DNA of 64,000 nucleotides from NCBI GenBank assembly GCA_036571765.1, contig BROE01000020.1, positions 16,884,585-16,948,584 on the forward strand, given 5' to 3'. The notes beneath the pieces are model-generated. The model worked only from the letters and a program-made list of their open reading frames with translations. It ran no database searches and was not told the origin of the DNA. Shown here in pieces: positions 54,801 to 64,000 of the stretch. Position 1 is the first letter of the stretch. Each line of letters begins with the position of its first letter. Source of the stretch: Plecoglossus altivelis. Taxonomy: Eukaryota > Chordata > Actinopteri > Osmeriformes > Plecoglossidae. Position numbers and translations under genes: made by a program.

Positions 54801-57800
54801 CCAAGGCCGGGGAGCAGTCTGGGTATAGAAGTCTGCTGGCTCTCCTGTCACACGCACACACACGCACACGCACAGGTATAGCCTACAGCACTAGATAAAG
54901 GACTGCTGAGTATTACAGAGAGTGTTAGGCCATGTTAGAGCGGACTAAAGTAAAGTGCACCTGTGCGCATAAAAACTGCAAGCGCTAACGGAGTCTTTGC
55001 GGTGGCATAGCTGGCCAAACCAGTAGAGGTCAGTAGTGATCAGGTCTCAGTTGTGGTCAGAGTCGTAGGACCAGCCGACCAGATCGTTAACTAGATGGGC
55101 AGCTGAACGGATCAATGGGTAGAACGATCGATAGAAGCAGTGACACCAGTGTGAAGACACCTGTGGCTGAGAAGACCACAGTGACAGCTTATAGTTATAC
55201 TTACCATCATGGGCTTTGTGGGCCCACTCAGTTGACCTGGACTCTGTGTACGTCTCCAAGCGGTACTGGAAACAAACAACAACGTGAGTCTACACATCAT
55301 CATCATCATCATCATCATCGACAACAACCAGTAACAGTTGGATCCGTGGATTTGAAAAAGGTTTATGCTTAGACACATGAAGAGCCACAATGCAGCCTCA
55401 CCAGTTTAAAACAGTAAATATCAGGTGTGTGTGTGTGTGTGTGTAGGGGGGGAACAGACGTGAAAGCGGAGGCAGTGTGTGTGCATGTGTTACCCGGTAG
55501 GTGTTCAAGGACTCCATGTTGGTAATGACCCCATCGTTAGCAGGACCACCGCTGTAGCAGCAGTGACCAGAGGCAAAGGATTTGAAAGCCTGTCTTGCCT
55601 GGTCCTCGGTCAAGGAGGGGATGCTGTGTACGCACAGCACTGGCGTTATCACTCCATACACACAGCGCTGTCATTATCACTCCATACACATTTGATTGGG
55701 ATGCTGTATAGCACCTTTTCTGATGGAAATTCTAGAATGTTCATTTAAGTTTGCCCCTTGAAACCTTTCAGTTTCATACGAATGAATGACTGCTTTGATG
55801 CAGGCCAGCAATTCTTTTTTGAAACAAGGTCAATCATGTTTCTGTGTCTGGCTGTTCATTGAGATTGAAAGAACAATTGTCCACAATCAGGAGGTTTACA
55901 TTTCTTATAAAAAGGGGTTAACTGAATGACACGGTTGCTTCTGTAAAGAGAAGCTTCCTGGTAGTTTAGAAAGGTTGTTTGGGGTGCCATAACTTGTCAT
56001 GGAAGGGAATTTCAAATCATACCTAGCATCATGGCTTAGGTAGTGAAATGAATAAGGGGACAATACATATCCGAGTCATCAGAGTTGACTCAATTGTGAA
56101 TCTCACTATCGAGCATAGGCTTATGCTACTGACTCATATCACCTTGTTTTTTAACCCTCGACTCTACACTGGGTTCAGAAATGACAGTTGAGTGTTGTAA
56201 ACCTTTGCCCTTGTGAAACGAATATTGCAACTGCACACCCACACTTCTCCACAATTCTTGTTTAAAAAGATATGTTTTAGGGCAGGGGTGGCCAGCCCTG
56301 GTCCTTAAGAGCCACTGTCCTGAAGGTTTGAGATGTTTCCCTGCTCCAGCACACCTGATTCTAATGAAGGATCGTTATCACGCTGCTGACCCACGACTGC
56401 ACTGCCAAGTTCAGCTCCGACCACATTATCAAGTTTGCTGATGACACAACAGTGGTAGGTCTCATCAGCAACAACGATGAAGCACACTATAGAGAGGAAG
56501 TGGCACAGCTGGCGAAATGGTGTGGGGCTAACAACCTGTCCCTCAACTTGAGCAAGACAAAGGAGGTTGTGATGGACTTCAGGAGGAACTCCGCGGATCA
56601 CCCCCCACTGACCATCGACAGCTCACCTGTCGAGAGAGTCAACAGCACCAAAGTCCCGGGGGTGCACATCACCGAGGACCTCACCTGGACCACCAACACC
56701 AGGTCACTCTCAAAGAAGGCACATCAGCGCCTACACTTTCTCCGCCGGCTGAAGAGAGCAAGTCTCCCTCCACCCATCCTCACCACATTCTACAAGGGCA
56801 CCATTGAGAGTGTGCTGACCAGCAGACCAGCAGACAGGAAATAGAGAGATGCATGAAATGGTACAGGCCAGATTCAAGGCAAAACCCCCCTGCTAAACAC
56901 CTCAGCCTACATGACACAAGCACCTGACCGTTAAGCAACAAGGGACTCCCAAATCAAGAAAATAGTGTAAAGTAAGTGTTAGTTTCTATGGCGACACCTA
57001 CTTCCAGTCCCCCACTGGTGTTGGTTGGGGTGGAGCTATGGGGTTCACCGGCATGGGTGGGGGCAGGTATCCACCTGGAGTTGGTGGGGGCGGGGGGGGG
57101 GCAAACACAGATCATTACATATAGGAATGTGGTATGTATAATTGTGCGTGTGCAGATCTGAGAACCCTACCTCCTCCTCCTGCTAGTGTGCCCTCATATC
57201 CTGGCACTGTGCCAAACATACTGGCAGGGGGGGCTGTGGGACCCGGGGCTGCGACTGGGGGGGCATAAAGGGCTAGGGACAGAAAAACAACACATGAAAG
57301 TGAGTATAGAAGCAACACGTAACATGAATCCGCCTCAGCTGTTCTTCCAGCACTGCCTCTGGCCTCTGACTTAATGACCGAAACTGATTTACTGGCAATC
57401 CCTGTTTAGGTACACCAACGCCCCGCCCCAATTGACTTAGTTTTAGAGGAACGTGGATTAGACAAAACGAGTGGGCCCTGTCGGTAACGGTAACTCGATT
57501 CCGTTGGGAAAGCTACGGCAACCGAGAATGGAAGTAGTGTGCAGACACGCCCATGCAGACACTTTCAGCGGCGACTACATGCGCTGTAGCTAGCTCTGCC
57601 GTTCGGTAGGTGGGTCCATAAAAATGTCTTAGTGCTATTGCCAGATATTGCCAAGCCGTGCGTATCCCTTGTGTTTCCGAACATGCATGTTAAACATACG
57701 CTAGCATAGTAACATAATGTCAATGTTATGTAATCCTTTGTGTGAGCAAAGCCTTCGAGAAGCTCATAGCCCACAGATTACGCATAAGATACTTAAGTAA

Positions 57801-58046
57801 AACTCGGATTGCGTCGCGCTTTTGGAAATTAAATTGCTTCCTAATTGGTGTCAGTCCTACCTCGGTCATCATATCGCACCCAATTCATTTGAGATCGCTC
57901 CTCCTATAACTTAATAAAGCAATATTCGGCAGTAGGTCTGCAGCATAAAAACATCTGACACATCGGAAAAACATTGCTTTTGTTTAAACTGGCAGATCCA
58001 TCATTAAAGTATGTTACTTACCTTGGCCCTCCTGAGCATTGAACAT
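51877..58046 (-). CDS. ssuh2: SSUH2 homologue, Cys-rich DnaJ-zinc-finger-like protein
   Basis: SSUH2 is a poorly characterised protein linked in humans to tooth development (dentin dysplasia). Twelve minus-strand exons: 58046-58022, 57272-57171, 57074-57002, 55623-55494, 55265-55205, 54844-54723, 54633-54571, 54294-54215, 53736-53644, 53338-53236, 53136-53029, 52014-51877. All phases agree and give 365 residues plus TAG. The N terminus is Pro/Gly-rich (YAPPVAAPGPTAPP, GGYLPPPMPVNPIAPPQPTP). Then come WNIPSLTEDQARQAFKSF and GEPADFYTQTAPRPWEV. The Cys-rich part has CHTCHASGRERCEECHGDG, CWVCNGSG, CSHCNGRG and CSKCSGEGATECDTCDG, i.e. CXXCXGXG-like zinc motifs. It ends KVNYKWKSNSHHYVVYGNE and CCCTIM, a possible CaaX box. 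The start is the only ATG joined in phase to exon 2. Confidence 0.9.
52108..53028 (-). repeat. 42-bp minisatellite abutting the ssuh2 exon 11 donor
   Basis: Units read on the minus strand as GTACTACTTCCCATCCTCTG plus ACAGGACAGTAGTCCTTACC plus TG. The last unit touches the exon: CAGCAG|GTACTACTTCCC. At least nine complete units flank a 482-base gap, so the true array is longer. Each unit carries a donor-like GGTACTAC and an acceptor-like CTGACAG. Confidence 0.9.
52255..52736. other. Assembly gap (482 N) inside the 42-bp array
   Basis: Both flanks are the same 42-bp unit, so the gap is collapsed or unspanned repeat within ssuh2 intron 11. Confidence 0.95.
53986..54045. repeat. Imperfect palindrome in ssuh2 intron 8
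   Basis: AAACACCCAAG (53986-53996) pairs with CTTGGGTGTTT (54035-54045), and the inner segment cccagtgccctcataagggc is also close to its own complement. It may be the core of a small inverted-repeat element. Confidence 0.6.
56282..56383 (+). mobile_element. Fold-back element left half, interrupted by a LINE
   Basis: The left terminal sequence CAGGGGTGGCCAGCCCTGG and the words gagccactgtcctgaaggtt and ctccagcacacctgattc match the 33537 element. It breaks off near atcgttatca, where LINE sequence begins. Confidence 0.7.
56384..56843 (+). mobile_element. Non-LTR retrotransposon (LINE) reverse-transcriptase fragment
   Basis: The translated frame has IIKFADDTTVVGLISNNDE with the FADD catalytic motif, LAKWCGANNLSLNLSKTKE, then DFRRNSADHPPLTIDSSPVE, LTWTTN and HFLRRLKRASLPPPILTTFY. 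It is a fish L2/CR1/Rex-like clade fragment of about 150 residues, truncated at both ends (it stops after ESVLTS). It lies antisense in ssuh2 intron 3. Confidence 0.85.
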
Positions 58047-59952
58047 CTTGATCTTTTCGATGATTTATTACTACGTTCTACAGGGAGCCAGATTATCTCG
58101 GTTGTCTAGAGGAGCCCCTGCACGTGAACGAAGCCAAGCTCCTTACAGCAGACCCTGCCCACTCGATTGGATTTACCATGTGAGGGGGAGGGGGAGGGGG
58201 GGGGTCTGTTCCTGTTCTTAGGTTTCCTGTCTATCTCTCAAATTAGGGTTTCACTGTGAAAACGAGAGGGCCACGCTCCACCTGCACGCGTCAGAACAGG
58301 CCAGATCTTGACTTGACAGGTTCTATTCTCTAAGAATGTGGATGTGAGACTGAGGAAAGGTCATGCTTTCCAACGACACAGCCCACACTACATTTGGTTC
58401 TCTTCTCTTTCAGAGGGTAGAGAACTCTTTTCGCACTCTTTTTAATATCAGAGAGTCCCCCCCCCCCCAATACCAGCCTACATGAGATCACCAGCACTAT
58501 ACTCTGGACTTGCACGATCATACATCATCAGCCTATTTGCATGTTTATAAAGGACTCATAGCATCATTTCAGACAAGTCACTGCCTGATGGCATTCTGGG
58601 AAATAGGTCACTTGATTCATCAGAGCCTAAATAAAAGGCTGACCCAGACATCCTGAAGGGTGGGTGGGTCAGACAGGGGACTTCTTTCCAGGCTCAGACA
58701 AGAATGAAGTTGGACCGGCCGCTGGGGTAAGCCTGGCCGGGAAGACCTGGGAGGGAGGTGTTGGGAACAGGATAGTAGCTCCTGCGTTGGGGGACTCACA
58801 AAGTACCTGAATACCTGAGCAGTGGGCTACCTGAGGCTATTCTGTGCTTGTAAAAAAAACAGGTAATTTCGAAACATTCTGGGAAACGCACATTCTTGAA
58901 AGAGCGCACAACCCCCTCGCTCACTTTTCCTGTTTGGCATATGTGTGTATGTCATACAAACACAAGCATGCAGGTATACATATGGTATTTAAAAAAAGGT
59001 TTGCCCTCCCACCTCACACACACAAACTAATAATTTATAATTTATAGGTTGCATTTCACCTGAACAGGAATTAGGATAGCTAAATGTTTTCAAATAAATG
59101 TGAAGAAACGTACTGCACCTTTAAGGTGACGAATGAGGCTAATGCGTCAGAGATAACGTATGGTACTTTTGTAGTGTTGTAGTTCAATTTGATCTTTTTG
59201 CCCGCTGTCAGTTCCGACAGATATTAAGTCATGTTCCTACCTACTAAAGGAGTGAAATTATTGACTTGATTTTTAATATCCCTTTAGAAAAACTTAAAGG
59301 GACTCCCCCTCTGCAACAAGAACTCCAGAATAGACATTCCTCAAAGTGAATTTGGACTACAAAATAACGTCATATTTAGGCTTTTAAGTTTTTTAGAGCA
59401 GCATCTCATAGCGTATCTTTAGCAAATAGACTCGCAGGAACACAACATCGTGCGGACTGCGTGTCAAAGAAAAAACGAACGAAGAAAATACTATTTTTTT
59501 AAACCATGTTTAGTGCAGATTTCCACGCGGATGTTTTAACAATACCACTAGATGTCAGCATTGCCATGTTTATTACCACGAGAGCCTTGGCGCTTTTAGG
59601 TTGTTGATGGTCCGCGCTGAACCGTCATTGTTATGAGTGTGAACACTTAATACATGCGCAGGATCGACTCTCTCCGTCTTGCTTTCTCTCCCTCTTCCTT
59701 CGGCCTTGTGGTGTGTGCCAGACTGATCTCAACACAAAGTCTTAGATTCATTCTCCCATTCACATTGTGCTGTGCCACCAACTTCCATAAGACAAGGGTA
59801 GCTTATCTAAGATGCTTGGCTGAGGTTGTTGTGACAAGTGCAATGAAGAAAAAACAGAGCTATTTATAGGTATCTCTATCCAGCCCACAATGTTGTCAGC
59901 AACTGCATCATCAACGCACGCCTCTTAACTTCTATATCTGCATATCTGTCTG

Positions 59953-59986
<34 letters not shown>

Positions 59987-60184
59987 CTAATATTAGACCC
60001 CTTCACCACTTGCCAGGTGTCATCTGTAGAGCCACTGCCTGGTGACTGAAGCTCACTTGGACTGTGAATAAGCTGTCCTCTGTCCCAAGGTCTGCCAGGA
60101 CTAGCAACAGCACACACATTTGTATACGCTCCATGCACGCACGCACGCACGCACACAGACACACACACTCGTATAGGCTCCATG

Positions 60185-60186
<2 letters not shown>

Positions 60187-60232
<46 letters not shown>
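60187..60232. repeat. (CA)n microsatellite
   Basis: About 22 CA units; a (GT)n run at 59953-59984 lies 200 bases before it in the opposite sense, so the two could pair as a hairpin. Confidence 0.9.
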
Positions 60233-60238
<6 letters not shown>

Positions 60239-60846
60239 GGATACTTGTACCCTTAATCCTCGGGCAAAAATCACAGACTGTTTGTGGCAAGGCTCAAACA
60301 CAGGAAACAGTGAAGGCAGTTTTCCGAGCATCACAGAAGCGGACTTACACAGAGTACATACTGCTACCCGGAGCATTCTGTAGCCATCCTTGTTACACGA
60401 TTAAAAACTGCCAGAAGAACAACATTAGTCTCTTCAGCCACAGTCCTCCGTCCAGTTCATCAGAGCCGGTTGTTAGAACAGACAGCAGGACCCGTGGTCC
60501 GCCTGGCTACAGTGGCCGTCTCTAATGACCATCTGTAAATGCAGCAGGTAGCCCTCTTGGATCACCATGGTTACCTCATGTACTAAGAAACTGCAATCCT
60601 CCTCAGTGCCCAGACTATAGTGTGTTCATGGTCATTGAAAATACTCCAGGCAAAGATTCCATTTCCATGCAGCTGTTTTATTCTTGATGAGGTTACAAAC
60701 CAAAGGTGCTTCTATTTGACCTAGTTGTGTTCTAAATGTTGCATGGATAACAGTGAGGGCAAGAACCACATTTGTATTTACTTACATTTTATGTGTAAGT
60801 ATACACACTCAAGCGCACACGCACAGATAAAGAGAGGGGGGGTGGA

Positions 60847-60848
<2 letters not shown>

Positions 60849-60899
<51 letters not shown>
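60849..60899. repeat. (GA)n microsatellite
   Basis: About 25 GA units followed by gaaagaaagaaag. Confidence 0.95.
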
Positions 60900-60903
<4 letters not shown>

Positions 60904-61637
60904 AGAGAAAGAAAGAAAGAAACCGTCGTTTAGCTTCTGATATGAGATGCGTCCCTCATGTCCCATCCGTGTCCCATCCCAGAATGAACTATGTAGCTAT
61001 TTCCGTGCGTCATGTGACGGGGCCGTTGGGTTGCCTAGATGGCGCAGCGACTAAGTCTCCCTTTTACACAAACACACGTATACACACTGTTCTTCATCGT
61101 AAACAACTCGGCATGTAGGCTACGTGTTTTTTTTAAACGCAGTGTTAGGGTTAACACTGTTTAAATCTTAAAATGACCGAATGGTCACTTCAGAACGACG
61201 AAAGCGAACGTTAAAGACTGCTCTGCCATTCGAGTTACCGGGATTAGGACACAACAGGACTGCTGCCGCACAGACAAAATAAATAAATAAATGTCACGGT
61301 CAGTCTCCATCCTGTCAGCGGTATGATGCTGCATTGATAGAGTTGGGGAAAGGAATTCTCACAGACAAGCAGAGGCAGAGCGTACTACGAACAACAGCAG
61401 TGATCGCGATGGACTGAGAGCTGAATGATAAAATGTATTGCAGGTTGAACAAGAAATGCATCGATTGACGAGCGAAAAATCAGACAGCACTACCACTTTA
61501 TTTTTTTTTCTTAAATGAGGACATCAACACTTTGTAATTTTTTTGACGAACCTGAACGATTAATACAACTTTTCATTTGAGACTTTCCATGAAAACGATT
61601 GAATTTCTTTCTATTTCTTGGGAATATCACAAGGATC

Positions 61638-61674
61638 ATGTGGACCCCGACCGAGGAGGAAAAAATCGGAGTTG
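61638..61674 (+). CDS. dock3: First coding exon of a DOCK3-like Rac guanine exchange factor
   Basis: The 37-nt exon encodes MWTPTEEEKIGV plus one base of a split codon and ends at G|GTAAGT. DOCK3 begins MWTPTEEEKYGVV and DOCK4 MWIPTEHEKYGVV, so DOCK3 fits best. The phase-1 donor is compatible with the next residue being Val, as in the family. DOCK3 (MOCA) is a neuronal Rac1 exchange factor whose SH3 domain starts directly after this peptide. No second exon is present in the remaining 2.3 kb, consistent with a long first intron. Confidence 0.8.
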
Positions 61675-64000
61675 GTAAGTTAATCAACCTTGTTGGTTCG
61701 TGCATGTATTGATAATGACTTCGCGGCCCATAAAAATCATGTTCATTCTGAACATGTCCCGATCCCTCTCACGAGCTGAGTTGTGACAATGGGACAAGTG
61801 TCCTGCGCCCCTGACAAGATTTCCAATTTTTACAAGTATTTCGTAGCATGTTGATTTGCATCTCTCTCCAACGACCGGGTGCTTCGATGCGTTTTACTCC
61901 GTTATATCGACCGAAAACACGTCATGTTGTCACGGACCACAGATAAGTGATTGGGGGTTAATGGGTTTTAAAAGCCATCATTAAACGTCATTACCGTCTC
62001 GTGTGGTTCCAAATAGCCCGGGCCGTACAGGTAGCAGTGAGTCACGTGAGTCCAAGATACAACGTAGAATGTTAATGCTAATGACAAGGTGTCTTCCATG
62101 TATTTAAGGCGTCGTTAATGTTGTTGATATTTACAGGTCTATTACTACACTCAAGCTCAACAGGAAGCAACAGACGTATTATGAGTTAGGTGAGGCATGG
62201 ACTCCTTGATTGGTCTTGGCTAAACTGGCCATCTGTACGTGCTCAGTCTGACGTTTCAGAGCACTCTGAGGGGAACTTAGTGGAACACCTATACACCATA
62301 CACACGTAGACCAGCACAGGGAGCAGGGTTAAAGGGGTGGTGGGCTGTGGTGGTGGGCTGTGGCTGTGCCCTGGGCCCCAGAGAAGGCCGAGCGGAGGAG
62401 GTGTTTCTGTGGACACCTGTCTGTCCCAGCAAAAACACCACCAACAGGCGCTCTCCGGCTTGTTTCTTTTTGGAGGAAGTAGAAAGACGGACGCTCAACA
62501 GCGTTTCCTGTCTGCATCATTAGAAGAAACGGACAGATGAGAAGCCCGCAAAATAAAAACACTGAGATCTTTTCCTGTCGTTCACGGGGAGGGAGTTTGC
62601 ATACCAAGCCGGAGGACAGTTGTGGCTTGGGGAGCCTCTCCAAAAAGGGCCCAGTTTTGTGGCTAGCCTTAGAAAACAGCCATTCACCCTGCCAGCACAT
62701 GAATGGGTCTTTGTGGTGAGGGATGGAGCACGCTGAATGCATCCCCAGCCTTCAGGCCCTCTAGTGCACAGTTCTCACCAGAGAGAGAGAGAGAGGGGGG
62801 GGGCAGACAGAGAGAGAGACAGGAGAGAGCGAGGAAGGGAGAGATGGGGGGGCATAGAGAGAGGGGAGAAAGGGAGGGAGAGAGAGAGGGGGAGACAGAG
62901 AGAGTGGAAGGGAGAGCGTGAGGGGGAGAGAGAGGGACAGAAAAGAAGCGAGATAAAGGGAGAGAGAGAGGGCGACAGAGTTAGAATATGTGTTTGTTTG
63001 TGAGGGTGTGCGTGTGTGTGTGTGCTTTGAGTGACAGAGAGAGGCTGTGTGTGTTTTGGATTCCAGTAACCCCAAACTGTTTTCCAGGGCTTGTTGGATA
63101 AAGATTTGCCCTGACTAGCTATACAGACACACTGTTGTTTGGAAGAATACATTTGCAATGCATATTCTGCTGTGGATGTCGACTTGTATCAGTGTGTTGG
63201 ATCCTCAAAGTACTAGTGCCTACAAAGACTAAGACTGTGTAATTACTGTGGTCTATGAATCCAGTTCTGGGGAAGATACCCTGGGTGAAAACATGGCATA
63301 TTATGTCTCTCTGCCCCCCCCCACCCCATCAAACTTCTTCATTCAGCACTATAACCACATCTCAAAGCCACTAGTTAGCAAGCTGATATCAGCTCTACTT
63401 TGTCTGCTCCTATTGCTTTTATTGGATGGGGAGACTGAGGCGTGACAGAGTAGGAGGAGGAGGAGGAGGAGGTGATGTGCAATTCGCTAGACTTGCCTCC
63501 TCACGCAGTCTGGGGCCTCTGTCTCTCTGCTCGTACCATATATGATCGGAACGCCTGGATGCGTTGAGGTGTGGTAACAACCCTGTTGGGTGCAGCTGAG
63601 ACCGACAGAGCAGCCTGCAGGGAGATCTGCTCTCTTCTGTGACACTGCTACAGACACACGACTGATACAGTAGACTAGCGGTACTGTAGCCTACCTTAAC
63701 TAAACCACTGTACCTGTCAACATCTGTTACTGTGCACCATGGTAACGGGAGACAGTATGACTGTAATAAACGAAATGCAGCGATGACTGATCTTCCAGGT
63801 GCGTTCGACAGGGTTAAAGGTGAACCGACGGAGTGGTGCAAATAATCCATATTAATCTCGGTTGTTTTTTGAATTTGCTCATTGGTCCTGATGTTTGTCC
63901 ATGTGTTATGCATAAAATCAGTAAACATGAGGACAGAGGAGTGCCATGAAACCGAAGGCAGCTTGTTTGAGAGAGGAGTACTCTGTGTCGGAAGTGAATC
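61675..64000 (+). other. Start of dock3 intron 1
   Basis: No exon is recognised. A purine-rich (GA)n/(GGGA)n stretch occupies about 62780-62975, followed by a short (TG)n at 63008-63024. A (GGA)n patch is at 63450-63472. The rest is unique sequence with only short frames. Confidence 0.55.

Larger units (their letters stand above)
58047..61637. other. Region between divergent ssuh2 and dock3 starts
   Basis: The ssuh2 start and the dock3 start point away from each other, so this 3.6 kb should contain both promoters. I see no exon. Contents: G-rich run near 58180-58202, poly-C near 58457-58468, (GT)n at 59953-59984, (CA)n at 60187-60232 and (GA)n at 60849-60899. The last 600 bases are richer in CG dinucleotides and are the likely dock3 promoter and 5' UTR; this is inferred from position. 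Confidence 0.5.

Noticed and set aside
61028..61060. tRNA-like word tagatggcgcagcgactaag
   Set aside because: A-box-like only; no B box or foldable arms follow.

Overview
The window is nuclear DNA of a ray-finned fish, most likely a teleost. Its genes are split into many short exons with GT-AG introns. The introns are loaded with (TG)n/(CA)n tracts and minisatellites. It carries a tRNA-Cys-derived SINE with a fish-type tail, hAT-like fold-back elements and a LINE fragment. Five protein-coding genes are recognisable; no bacterial, plasmid or CRISPR features are present.

Layout: (1) 894-12497, plus strand, the 3' 33 exons of a type II ferlin that best matches FER1L4 (1,608 residues, open throughout; its 5' end lies outside the window). 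(2) 14064-36421, plus strand, an ArfGAP of the ASAP family, closest to ASAP1, with BAR, PH, ArfGAP, ankyrin, proline-rich and SH3 parts over about 28 exons; one small BAR exon is not found and another is frame-disrupted. (3) 39418-42344, minus strand, a complete six-exon beta-galactoside alpha-2,3-sialyltransferase of the ST3Gal I/II group (366 residues). (4) 51877-58046, minus strand, a complete 12-exon SSUH2 homologue (365 residues). (5) 61638-61674, plus strand, first coding exon of a DOCK3-like Rac exchange factor whose remainder lies beyond the window. Between genes 3 and 4 is about 9.5 kb with no supported gene.

The genes are not an operon and share no obvious pathway: membrane-fusion ferlin, Arf/cytoskeleton regulator, Golgi glycosyltransferase, Cys-rich SSUH2 protein and Rac GEF. 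The order of neighbours may be useful for synteny.

The most unusual signal is structural. Several unrelated introns begin with a minisatellite whose first unit starts at, or runs across, the 5' splice site (fer1l4 introns 14 and 23, asap1 intron 17, ssuh2 intron 11; looser cases in asap1 introns 8, 10 and 12). In fer1l4 intron 14 a 32-bp unit containing the last 21 exon bases plus the donor is repeated ten times. A second set of introns carries (CA)n near the donor and (TG)n near the acceptor, an arrangement able to fold the intron ends together. Two N-gaps (648 and 482 bases) interrupt repeat arrays, and indel noise near 22 kb suggests assembly error there. Exon numbers below count from the first exon seen in this window.
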